NCBI RefSeq assembly: GCF_004193775.1
Contig: NC_041012.1
Span: forward strand, 14,529,223 to 14,593,222
DNA: 64,000 bases
DNA from: Glycine soja
Lineage: Eukaryota > Streptophyta > Magnoliopsida > Fabales > Fabaceae
Direction of reading: 5' to 3'
The position numbers and the translations under genes were made by a program. Below the pieces are notes generated by a model, which saw only the letters and a list, made by a program, of their open reading frames with translations, was not told where the DNA came from and made no database searches. Shown in pieces: positions 49,100 through 60,060 of this stretch. Within the stretch, counting starts at the first letter, position 1; each line of letters opens with the position of its first letter.

Positions 49100-52000
49100 T
49101 TACTACTATAAATTAGTTTGAATCAAAATATATGCTTGCATTATTAGGTTCAATATTCAAATCATAATTTTTTTTAAATTCAGTCAATTTTTTAGACAAT
49201 TCAGTAATTGTCATGCATGATTTTGATTTTAATATAGAAGAATAAAATAATAGGAACAAATTTTCAAGTTGATTGCGTTTAATGAAGAATAATAAATAAT
49301 TAAAATGAATACTTCAATTGATTGCATTTATTAAAAAATAAAAAAAATAAAAAGAAAATTGATTGCACTTAATTGAGAAGAATTTATATGGGATTACCCG
49401 CTGACATCACCAATTAGAACAATTTTTTTTTTATATATAAACTATATTCGATATGATATTTTAGTTAGTTTTTAATTTTTTTATTAGTTGAAATATTCAT
49501 TTGTTTGTTTAGTTTTTAATTTTTTTATTAGTTGAAATATTCATTTATTTGTTCAGTATATAATGTTTTTTAATAGCTTCTAATGTTGCTTGAAACGCTA
49601 ATTGGAGTATAATTTTTAAAATGTTAATTTCTAATTTTTAGTTTTTTTTTTTATATTTTCTTCCACTTTTATTCTCAATATATTTATTTATTTTTCTTGT
49701 TATCTTTTTTTAATAAATCATATTTTATTATTTTTGTATTTTTATATTTTTATATTTTTTTAACTACACTAACTAGCTTTATTGAATACTCCTAATTTAA
49801 TAAACTAGTTTTTCAGTTTTCAACTATTAGTTATCAACTAACTTTTCAGCTAGTTTTGTTGAATTATATTATTAATATATATTATTTACTCTATATTTTA
49901 CAATTTCAATTTTTATATTTATTATTCTACAAATAAATTGTTGGTCCAAGTGAACCTAGACTAGATTCATTTTAGCAATGTCTCAAATTTGAGTTTCATG
50001 AATGAAAAATTATGATTATAAGAAGAGATTCAGGTAAGTATTAGTTATCAAGAAGGTTAATGAATACTTTATATAAATGTTATTCAGGCCAAAAAAAACA
50101 TTTATAATTCTTAGAACTTGTTGATGCATATTGTTATAAAATTATTCGTGTATATATAAAATATGACTTATTTCATATTAGTAATTTGTTTAAAAAAATA
50201 TTTAATAATTCTAAAAGCAAATTATACCATATTGATAAAAAAAAGTTGTAGTTTTAAAGATAAGGTGCAGTTATTTTTATTAATTATAAAATAATGATCG
50301 AAATATACAAATTTTTATAATTAATTATATATATATTATCTAAGTGATTGACTTTTTAATTAATTTTTATTTTTTAAAAGTACATCATTTTTATTTTTAG
50401 AAGAGATAGATTTAACAATATTAAATACTACTATTAATGTTTTTTTATGAGTAAGATTTCAATCTATGTTAGCCTTACCTAGGATAGTCTTCATACCATT
50501 TTTATTCAGATTTGAATTTTAATCTAATGAATTTTGCTTAAAAAAAGCAAAAAGATTTTACAAAAAAAAATCGTTTGGTGATCGAGTAGTCAAAGTCAAA
50601 ATATTTTTTGTTTTTTAACAATATTAAAAAATAAGGTTCCATTAATAAGGGGATGTTTGGTTTGGTTGTTTCATGTTTTCATTCTCACTAAAAAAAATGG
50701 TGATGAAAATATCTTTGGTTGGATTTTTGAAAATAAACAAACCAGAAAATGGATAAAATCGCGTTTTCAATGAAAATATTTTTCAGTTGAAAACAGAAAT
50801 TTCATTTTGGGTAAAATGAAAACATGGTGACAAGGGATATCATTTTAAACAAAAAGTCAAACCAAACATGTTATCAGAATTCTAATCTTTTAAAAATGAA
50901 AACAATTTTCAGAAAATGAAAATAGGAAATATAAATGCAAACCAAACACACTGCAAGGAAGTTCTTGGAAATAAAGTTCCATTCAATTCATGCTAACCTT
51001 TTAGAGGATAGTGGTGGTCAATTTCTTGATGGCTTTTTGTTTTCTAATCAATTCAAAGAATTACAAATGTTAGTGTTTGTAGGCAAGGTTAAAAAATTAA
51101 AAATAGAAAAAAAATATTAGAATAAATAACATTGTGTTCATTAACTAATATCTTAAACATATGGTAAGTAAGACTCTAAAAAATAATAAAGAATTAAATT
51201 CTTATCAAAGGAGTCATTAGTCAACCTACTTTTATTTTAAAAACTAGTTTTGCATGGGGTATTAAACTCATATTTTATAATGAGAGAGATTAAGTTATAT
51301 CGATATAATTTTAATCAATTATTATACTGTTTAATAACTTTCAATTAGATAATGTTTTTTTAAAATCTATTGTTAGATTAAAAGTTTCTTTCATTTGAAT
51401 CATATATAAAAAAAATTCATATTAATACAAAATTATTTACCACCTCATTCATACAAATTAAAATTGACGTGATATAAATTTTTTAATATATACTAAAATA
51501 TGAATCGTTTGATTAATTTCTTCTTCTTCTTATTATTATTATCATTATTATTATTATTTAATTTGAACAAAATTTCACATAAAAAATATTGGTAATATGT
51601 AGATATAATTCAATCGATGGATCTATAAAAATCATATTCTATATCAAATTATAAAATATTATAATAGTTACTTAAGTTACATTAATATAATTGGCTTCCT
51701 CCTCTTTTATAATTTATAAGAGTAATTTTTATATTATTTTGAACTTTTAATATAGTATTAATTATTTAGTTTAAATTTTAATAAATATATGTCACTAAAT
51801 ATGTCAATAAATATTTAAATATATTTTTATATACACGTGCTCTAGAAAAATATTATTATTGGGGTGTTGTGCTAGGTATGATTTATTTCACTTTGGTGGT
51901 GTATGCATGCTCTCTTTTGATTTTCTTTTAGAAAAGGTTAATTTAATTTTTTTATTTGTTTATTTATTTTATGGTTTGCAAGCTTGTTTTGGGATAACAA

Positions 52001-53376
52001 AATTGAGAATATTTTTTAATTACAATATGATTACTTTTTTAAGCTTTAAATTTCATCTAAAAATGTTTAAATGGTAAAAAAATTGTGATTAAAAAACATC
52101 ATCTCATTTTGGTTGGAATTGAAGGATAAAATAAATTATATTAATGTTAATTGTTTGAATTGATACTTGACAATTTGATGAATTTCATGTTATATTATTT
52201 TAAAATTTTAATTATAAACATATATGCATTATTATATCTTTCCTTTTAATTTGAATTATTCCAAAAATTAAGTCATTTACCTACATCAATTTTGTTTTTA
52301 ATTTTATTATGGTTAATTTTATTTTAAATTAAATTAGTTCCAAAAATAACTTGTTCATTGAAAAAATTAGTGAATAAATGTCATAAGAAATGAAAATTTA
52401 TTAAAATAAATAAATATCCATAGAGAAATATACTTTCATCAATAATAAAATCTTGTATAATTTCATTTGCAAGGTTTAAATTTTAGTATGGTAAAAAAAT
52501 GTTAATAAATAATTTTGTGTAATTTTTTATAATAACTCATTGAATATTTTTAAGTGAATAAATTTCATAAGAAATTAAACTTTATTGAAATTAATAAATA
52601 AATATTGGCCACTCAATTTTATATTTAATTTTCCCTTTTTATTAAAAAATTTATTGTGGCAATTATGATAAATGCCAAAAAATAATAAAGGTAAAAATAT
52701 AAAAAAATCAATTTGGACAGATTAAAATAAGTTTAACATGTTAGAGACTTTGACAATATCTTTCTAATCATACCTTGAAAATTATCCACAATTAGATACC
52801 TGCAAATATATATATATCAATCAATAACATGACCTCCATAACAAATGACAAAAAAAAATGAAAATAAAAATAGAAAAGAATGTCAACTACATGATCATAA
52901 TGATTATATGTAGAATATAGGAAAAACACAAATCAAAACCTAGAGAAAACAAAGAATGTCATGAGATAATAAAATGAGAAAAATTATGATCAAATAAGAA
53001 ATTAGAACAAGAGGAAAGAAGATATGTTAAAAAAAGTAAAAATATATAATAGTACAAAATTTCCATCCACTAACTCACTCTCCCTCCCCCCCCCCACACA
53101 CACATATATATATATTAATCAGTCAATTAATATTTTCATATCAACTAATAATTTAAGATTTAATTCAATGATTAATTTAATATAATATAATAAAATAGAA
53201 TAAATATAAATTCCGCACTAATTAATTGAATTATTGGGAGGAAATCAATATCATCATCTAATAGAATAAAACACAATCTTATATAGTTTAGTAGAATAGT
53301 AGTTGTAGATTAAGGGGGTCTAATTGAATTGGTTGAACAAAATGCGTGAGTTGTTAAAATTTTTTGACTTAATCTT
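49100..53376. repeat. Copy B, left part, of the large segmental duplication
   Basis: Direct-orientation match to 24008-28261. It has small indels, the same MITE (50650-50953) and a shorter TA run. No gene is seen; frames such as 51859-52077 are random. To its right the sequence continues into a MULE relic without the Sirevirus-like fragment found in copy A. Confidence 0.92.
50650..50953. mobile_element. MITE in duplication copy B
   Basis: Partner of the element at 25511-25817, with eroded ends (ggatgtttggtttggttg and caaaccaaacacactgc). Confidence 0.6.
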
Positions 53377-53609
53377 CAATTCCCATGGATAAGCTTGGCA
53401 ATAAAAATTGAACCCGTTGGTACCTGTTCAACCCCACCCTGATTTTCCTTGACTTGGAGAAGCGGGTTTGAGTTTGGGTTTAGGTATGTCACTTCACCCC
53501 ATATGTGTCCCGCTAAAATCCAATGGGGATAGGATTTGGTTTCATTTTTCCACTCATGTTTTGTAAATCTGAATCCACCTTGTTGTGATTCCTACCCCCT
53601 ACGGATATC
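53377..53609. other. Left flank of the MULE relic in copy B
   Basis: Contains repeated Gly/Phe-like 'gcgggtttgagtttgggttt' sequence of the kind seen in plant repeats. No gene is seen. The equivalent DNA is absent from copy A. Confidence 0.35.
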
Positions 53610-55626
53610 ATAACATAACGTCTGAAGAAGTTAATATGAATGAAGACAATGAAGAAAAATCAGGTGTGTTTGAAAAAATTGATTGTTTTGATGTCTTCAA
53701 TACTTCTCAGGTATTAATATAATTTTGTATTTTATTAAAGTAAGTAAATGAATGTTCCTTGAAGACTAGACATGTATTATCCCTTTTGTAGGTGTTTGTT
53801 ACCCGTGATGACGTTTTGCATTGAACTCGCTTTATTGTGTATGATATTTGGTTTGTGATGATGATAATAAGGTCAGACACAAATACTGGAAAGAGAGGAA
53901 GAACCTCATATGTTTTAATTGGTTGTGAGAGGAGAGGAAAATATAGGGAATATAAGAAAGATTTAGTATGAACAATGACTCACATTAGAAAATGTGGGTG
54001 TCCTTTTAAGCTGTGAGTGAAACAAGTGTTGGGAGGTGAAGAGTGGATGGTGAAGTTAATATGTGGGAGTCATAATCATGCATTGACTAAGTCATTCGTT
54101 GGACATCCATATGTTGGTCGACTAACCAAGGATGAGAAGATTATTATTGGTGATATGACAAAGTTAATGGTGAAACCAAATAATATTCTTCTCACTTTGA
54201 AGGAGCACAATGCTAACACTTGTACAACAATGAAGCAAGTGTACAATGCAAGATATGCATATCGTTCTTCTATTAGAGGCAGTAATAGTGAAATGCAACA
54301 ACTAATGAAGCTTCTTGAACACGATTAATATATTCATTGACATAGGCTGAAGGATGAAGATGTATGTGATATATTTTGGAGTCATTCTGATTAGTGAATT
54401 AATCAATGCTTGTAATTTGGTATTTCTTATAGATAGTACCTACAAAACAAACAAATACAGGATGTCTTTACTTGACATTGTTGGTGTGACACCTACTGGA
54501 TGACATTTTCAGTTCCATTTGCCTATTTGGATGAAAAACATATAAATAATGTTGTTTGTGCTCTGGAACTATTTCGAGGTATTTTTTTGAGATGTGATGT
54601 AATCCCTCAAGTTATTGTTACCAATAGAAATTCAACATTGATGAATGCAGTGAAAACTACTTTCCCTGAGGCAACTAACTTTTTGTCTCAATTTCACATT
54701 GATAAGAATGTGAAAGCAAAATGTAAAACCTTTGTGGGTCAAAAAAATGCACGGGGTTATGTCATGGAAACATGGGGGAGTCTGGTGGATTGTCCTTCCG
54801 AGCAAGAGTTCAATGAGTGTCTTATGAAGTTTGAAATTGCTTACTCACCATGACCAATGTTTTTTAACTATGTCAAACAAACATGGTTGATTCCCCACAA
54901 ACAAAGATTTGTTAAAGCCTAGACGAATAAGGTGATGCATCTAGGAAACACAACAACTAATAGGTAGGACAATTGTAAATGTATATTGGTTTTAATAACA
55001 ACACTTCAATGGATAAAAATAATTGTTTGTTTTTCAAATGCAGGGTTGAGTCTGCACATTAGGCCTTAAAGAGACTATTGCATAATAGCCTTGAAAACCT
55101 ATGTAGTGTTTGAGAAACCATGAACAATAGGATCACTCCGCAACACACTGAAATTAAGACATCTTTTGAGACAAACACACATGTGGTCAGACATTTTTTA
55201 AAAGTAACCTTATATAAGAGACTAATTGGCACGATATCAAGGTATACGTTAAATTAGATTGCTGTTGAGTTTGAGCGTGTAAATTATGCTGGCATTGACA
55301 GTTCTCGTTGTGGATGTATAATGAGAACTACTTATGGTCTTCCATGTGCATGTGAGCTAGCTAGATATGTTCTTGGTAGCATACCACTTGACACAATCCA
55401 TATGTTTTGGCGGAGGCTAAGTTTTTTAGACCAAGGTTTATCTGAGCCCAAAGTCAGCATAACCGAAGAGATGGAAACCATATCCAAGTGGTTTGAAGAG
55501 CTTGATGTATGTAGCATAGTGACTCTAAAGAGTAAACTTCGGGAAATGCCTACCCTGATCTATTCTATGTGTGCTTCTCCTGAAAATGTCAAAACAAAAT
55601 GTGCTCAAAAGAAACACAGAAGGTGA
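53610..55626 (+). pseudogene. FAR1/Jittery-type MULE transposase, degenerate
   Basis: The order of parts is family-like. A first exon region ends near 53710. An 81-bp intron (53711-53791) follows. Then come a FAR1-type DNA-binding segment (SDTNTGKRGRTSYVLIGCER near 53873) and a conserved block KLICGSHNHALTKSFVGHPY (54053). The catalytic segment begins with LIDSTYKTNKYR (54428) and continues with IVTNRNSTLMNAVKTTFPEA (54611), FHIDKNVKAKCKTFVGQKNA and, after an 80-bp intron (54964-55043), VESAHALKRLL-type sequence with stops. The SWIM-side tail reads IHMFWRRLSFLDQGLSEPK. The first catalytic Asp is present. The second is Asn (TNRN where relatives have TDRD). Stops and shifts at 53823, 53970, 54016, 54326 and elsewhere make it inactive. 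Confidence 0.8.
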
Positions 55627-56988
55627 CAACAGAACTCACGGCGACTCACGACAGCGATAATGAGACGATGACGAACACCAACAACAAGCACACGCGAATT
55701 AATGAAGATGAACCACCGATTAATGAAGATCAAACACTGATTGAAGAGAAGAAGATGAGAGGAGAAATGCAGTGAGCGTGAACGAATGATGCAGATAGAC
55801 GAAATCCCAATCCAATCTGTATCTCACATTTTAAGCATCAATGCATGAAGGACAAAATTGGTTTTTCATTCCATATGTTAAGTGTAGAAGAAATGGTGTT
55901 GGATGCAGGAAGAAAATCCCTTAATAGTTTCTTAAAAAGCCTTTAGAGGCTCCTTAATGTTATGGGTCCATCTTTGAATGTCTTTCTGCAAATGGGTCTA
56001 GCTATTGCTTATGAACTTATAATTGATTCATGACATGTCAACAATGGGCCATGCAAATAAGTTAGTGTTGCTTGAGAAAAACTTTATCACTTTTCCTTTG
56101 ACTTCTAATTGTAAATTGGCTCCAATCTAAATGTTCATGTAGGGTCCTAACCAATCTAGATTTGGTCGAACTCTATCTTTAATCGTGACCGCAAAGGAAA
56201 ATATTAATATCCTAGTCCATCCTAAAATGATTACTTCTATTTAAATAAATAAATTAAAAATAATTTTAAAAATATGTATTTTATCCCTTAAGAATAAGAA
56301 GGAAATAATTTTTCATATATTTTATTTATCTACTATTTCTTATTGAGACTTGTTATTATTTTTGAAATAAATAAAAATTTAAAACCTAATCCTAATTTAA
56401 AAAGAGCAGTACAAAAAAAGAGTTTGAGTACAAAAAATAAAAGCATAGAATGAAGACTAAGGCATGGTAATTTTCAGTTTTGAAATGATATTTTTAACTC
56501 AAAATTTGTTTGGATAATTTTGAGTTTATATTTTACTGGCTGTTAAAATACTTTTTACCATATTTTTAAAACAATAAAAATAGATTTTTGGATTTGGGAG
56601 GTAAGTTTTATTTTTTCTTTCCTTCATCCAACAACAGCAGAGTCACCGATTATGTTCTCTAAAATTCACTCCAAAAAACTATATTTGATTCCACCGAAAC
56701 CCTAACCCCCTTTCGACGAACGAAGGGCAATCAGTTGCTCGCTCCTTGGATCCATTCTTGAAATTCTCGTTATCGCTCTTCGAACTCAAGCTCTCTCACT
56801 CGCGATTTCTGCTTTTGCACCAATTTCTGCGGTTTCTCAAGGTAAGCCCTAAACCCTAAACCTATCCTAGTTCATTTTATTGCTTTTTAATTTTCTCGAG
56901 CATTTCAAATTCATGTTTGTAATATTATTTACCTAGTTTGGGGTGGTTGTGATTGGATTTTGCAGATTTAGAGGTTCAAAGTGGTTCA
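54986..56988. repeat. Copy B, right part, of the large segmental duplication
   Basis: Match to 32009-34170. It includes the 3' end of the MULE relic, about 1 kb of intergenic DNA, and the promoter/5'UTR module. It ends at gtggttca (56988), after which the sequence (ggatgtactctttg) no longer matches the REI1-like gene. Confidence 0.92.
56600..56988 (+). promoter_or_regulatory. Gene-less copy of the promoter/5'UTR-intron module
   Basis: The CT-rich leader (to 56841), the 124-bp intron (56842-56965, gtaagc to tgcag) and the start of the second leader exon are kept as in 33780-34170, with telo-box-like motifs. The DNA that follows has no long ORF, so a transcript from here would be non-coding or short. 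It could equally be the true 5' end of an unrecognised transcript whose leader was copied to the REI1-like gene. Confidence 0.6.
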
Positions 56989-58079
56989 GGATGTACTCTT
57001 TGTCTGTTATGTTACAGGGCAACAGTGGGGGGTTTCAATCTTACGATTTATTGGTATTCACAATTGTGTATGAATTGAGAACTGTAAATTTAAAAAATGC
57101 ATATCACAGTTGCTCACATTGTTCTGTGGTGTACTCTTTATTGGCAATGAGAACACATCCCTTTTTCTTCAGGCCACTGTAATATTATTTACTTACATAA
57201 TTGAGATGCTGCAGTGAAGTCTTTTCTGAACTCCCCGTGAAGCATTTTCGAGACTTTTTTTTTCATCTTGCATCCTTAATGATCACTAAGCGATGTATAA
57301 GCTGGTGTCATTGTCTTGTTCCTCGTGAGTCCTATTGGTTTTATTAACTTTGCTAAGGAAATGTTAGTTGATTCCCTTGTATTAGTTAGCTGAGGTGGCA
57401 GGTGGTTAGCATTTTAGTCAAATAATTTGCTTGATGCAAAGGGATATTTAGGAGGCCGGTGTGCTTGGAAAGAGGGGGTTGGGAATGTTGGGTTTGTTTT
57501 GTATGAAGTAGGGCAGACTGTTATGTTTGTCTCGAAGCTCTGTTTTTAGTTGTATAAAGTCACTCTAAACCATAATTTTATTCTTGGTTCCTATTAAAGA
57601 TCAATGTTAGCTGAGCTACACGCATCATGCAATTTAGTGAATCTATTAGCATAGCTATGCTTTTACTAGATTAGTTGGAAAACCCGATTCGGCCCGGCCG
57701 GTCGGACCGGTCCAACCAGGACCTGGTGGCATAACCAGGCTGGTTTGGGTATTGGACCAGCCATGCATTTGGCCCGGGATGACCCGATCAAACTCGACTG
57801 GTTTTGTGTAAACCTAACAACTTGGCTGGTTTTTGAAACTCGGACTGGGTTTTTTTCATAAAAAAAAAGCTCCAAAATGGCGTTGTCTTGAATCAACCCT
57901 AAAAAATCTCACTCAGTCACTTCTCTTCACGGATCAGCTTATCTTCATGGCCACAGGCCACCATGCTCTTCCCTTCTCTTCATATTCACGCTCGTCGTCG
58001 GCTGTCGCACAAAGCTTGTCATCTTCGCACTTGTCATCGGCATTCGCCACTGCACTGGAAGCTCGTCGCCCCCTTTTGG
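56989..58079. other. Unassigned DNA with a GC-rich palindromic patch
   Basis: No gene is recognised. At 57680-57830 a GC-rich stretch (ggcccggccggtcggaccgg, then aaccaggctggtttggg) resembles a dispersed plant repeat of 'ccggttggaccgg' type. Short frames at 56943-57182 and 57833-58087 lack domains. Confidence 0.4.
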
Positions 58080-58190
58080 ATCTCTAATTTCTGGAAATCT
58101 GTAACGCCTTCAAAGGTCCTTGTATTTTTGTGGAGACTTCTTCAAGATTGCCTCCCTACCTGCCAACAACTTTCAAAAAGGGGTATTTCT
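58080..58190 (+). pseudogene. LINE zf-RVT fragment
   Basis: The plus strand reads FWKSVTPSKVLVFLWRLLQD followed by CLPTCQQLSKRGI. This is the core of the zinc-binding (zf-RVT) tail of plant LINE reverse transcriptases, which usually reads W..K.P.K...F.WR.....LPT..NL..R. No reverse transcriptase domain is found nearby, so only a scrap remains. 58191-58675, up to the Copia LTR, holds nothing recognisable. Confidence 0.55.
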
Positions 58191-58675
58191 TTCAAGCTCT
58201 TGTTTGGGTTTTGATTGAGAGAGCTCTTGGTTTTAATTTTAATTTTTTTAAGCTGTTGCTTATTGGATTTTGGTTGTTTGTGAACTCTGTGCTCTGATTT
58301 TGAGAATTACCACTGTGGGTTTATTTTAACCTTGTTTTTTGTTTTTGTTTCATTATTTGGATTCTGGAATGTTTTTGAGCTGGCTTGGTGGCCTACAACA
58401 TGATTTGAACCTTGTGTTATTTTTTAATTATTAAAAAAATTGGTGTTGGTTATGGGATTTGGACCACACGACCAAGTCCTGTGATTAGTAATTTGCAATC
58501 GAAATTAGTTTGGTGTCATTTTGTTTTCTTATGTTTTTTTTTTGCCTTTCAATAATTCTTTGCTCATAGGGAGCGAGAATCATTCAGGAAGCTGTTAGCT
58601 GTGTGCTTTTTTGGCTTTGATCTTTCGTTTTGAGCAGTATATGTGCTACTTCTTTATCTGTTGGTGGTTTTGTTG

Positions 58676-58865
58676 TGTTAAATATTTTAGTATTTATCTA
58701 TGTTTGGTAGCTTAGTTGGTAAGCTTTATTCAGAAGGCAACAATGAATTGTCACTGTTAATAGTCCTTCTTTCTCTCTTGTGTCTTGTATATATGTATCA
58801 TTTTGAAATCAATAAAATCTAAGAGAGAAAGTGAGAAATTTCTCAGCTCACCTCAGTCTTCAAGT
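58676..58865 (+). repeat. 5' LTR of the Copia element
   Basis: It starts tgttaaatatttta. The end was set by the 5-bp target duplication after the 3' LTR; a TG..CA rule would put it at 58862 instead. A polyadenylation-like aataaaat lies at 58810. Confidence 0.9.
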
Positions 58866-58877
58866 TGGCAACAGAGC
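58866..58877 (+). promoter_or_regulatory. Primer-binding site of the Copia element
   Basis: tggcaacagagc differs at two positions from the initiator tRNA-Met site TGGTATCAGAGC and sits directly after the 5' LTR. Confidence 0.7.
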
Positions 58878-59229
58878 GGGTTCTGTCCGCCGCCGCGCCA
58901 TCCACTGCCGCCAACCGTCATCATCTCCGACCATTTTTTTTGGCGAGACCAGGGTTAGGTTCGCCTCGAAAAGTGCGACCCACCCCTGGTAGTCACGCTG
59001 CCAATGGATCCCACGCGCCGTCACCTCGTCGTCAAAAGCTGACCTGTCTGGTCCCGACAACTTTGTCGTCAGCCCCTGAGCTCATTTCAGGCCTTAGCTC
59101 TCTCTTCCGACAAGCTTTTCTATCAGCTCTTGTGTGTTCTCCCTCTTTTGTGTTAGGATTTCTTGTTTGGGACCTGAAATGGCTTCCTTTGGACCTGTTT
59201 TCTCCTTCTCTGGAACCCCAACCATCACG

Positions 59230-60060
59230 ACTGCTAAACTAAAATTGGAAAAATTACCCATCGTGGTCTTCTTCCGTGGAACTATGGTTTCTTGGTCAAG
59301 GATACCATGACCATTTGGAGAAAGCTTCTGATTCCATTCCAAACGACAAAAGACCTGAATGGGAGAAGCTTGACTATCAACTCTGCGCTGTGTTATGGCA
59401 ATCAGTTGAGTCAGATATTTTGGAGATTCTTAGATCATTTAAAACGTGTCGTTCTTTTTGGAAGAAGGCCTAGGAAATTTTTGCCAATGATATCCAAAGC
59501 TTGTTTGATGCAACCATGAAGGTTACAGCCCTTAAGCAAACCAGCCATGACATGATCGCTCATGTGGGTAAGGCTCTAGCTGCCGTGGAAGAGCTGAGAA
59601 AGTTCCTTGTGGCTGATTCATTGGAAGAAGTGAACAGAAAACTGGACAAGTTCTACATGGTCCTCATCTTGAGAAGCTTACACTTAAACTTTGATCATGT
59701 GTGTGATCAAGTACTTGCTGGGGACCAGGTTCCATCAATGGATTCCCTCATCACTAGACTTCTCCGCGTGCCTCATGTATCGAAGGATGAAAATCCTGCT
59801 GATAGTATGGAGACGTCATCCATGGTTGCATCTCGTGGTAGAGGAGGCGGCTGCAACAGTAGAAGAGGTCGCAGTGGAAGGGGTGGATGTCCTCATTGCA
59901 CCTACTACAAGAGGATGGGTCACACCCAAGAGAATTGCTATTTGTTGCATGGGTTTCCCGACAAGGTCACACATGTTTCTAGATCAGAGAAAGCAGAGTT
60001 TAGATTCTTTGATGAGGAGTATCAGGAGTATTTGAAGCTTAAATTCGAGAAACCCAGCAA
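59230..60060 (+). pseudogene. Copia gag, frameshifted and stopped
   Basis: A one-base shift near 59253 separates TTAKLKLEK from the frame reading SSVELWFLGQGYHDHLEKA, which is the usual Copia gag start. A TAG at about 59471 interrupts it before the UBN2-like part (KVTALKQTSHDMIAHVGKAL, then LEEVNRKLDKFYMVLILRSL). The RNA-binding zinc knuckle at about 59897 reads CTYYKRMGHTQENC. The second Cys of the CX2CX4HX4C pattern is Tyr, so nucleocapsid function should be impaired. The Gly/Arg-rich run GRGGGCNSRRGRSGRGG precedes it. Confidence 0.8.
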
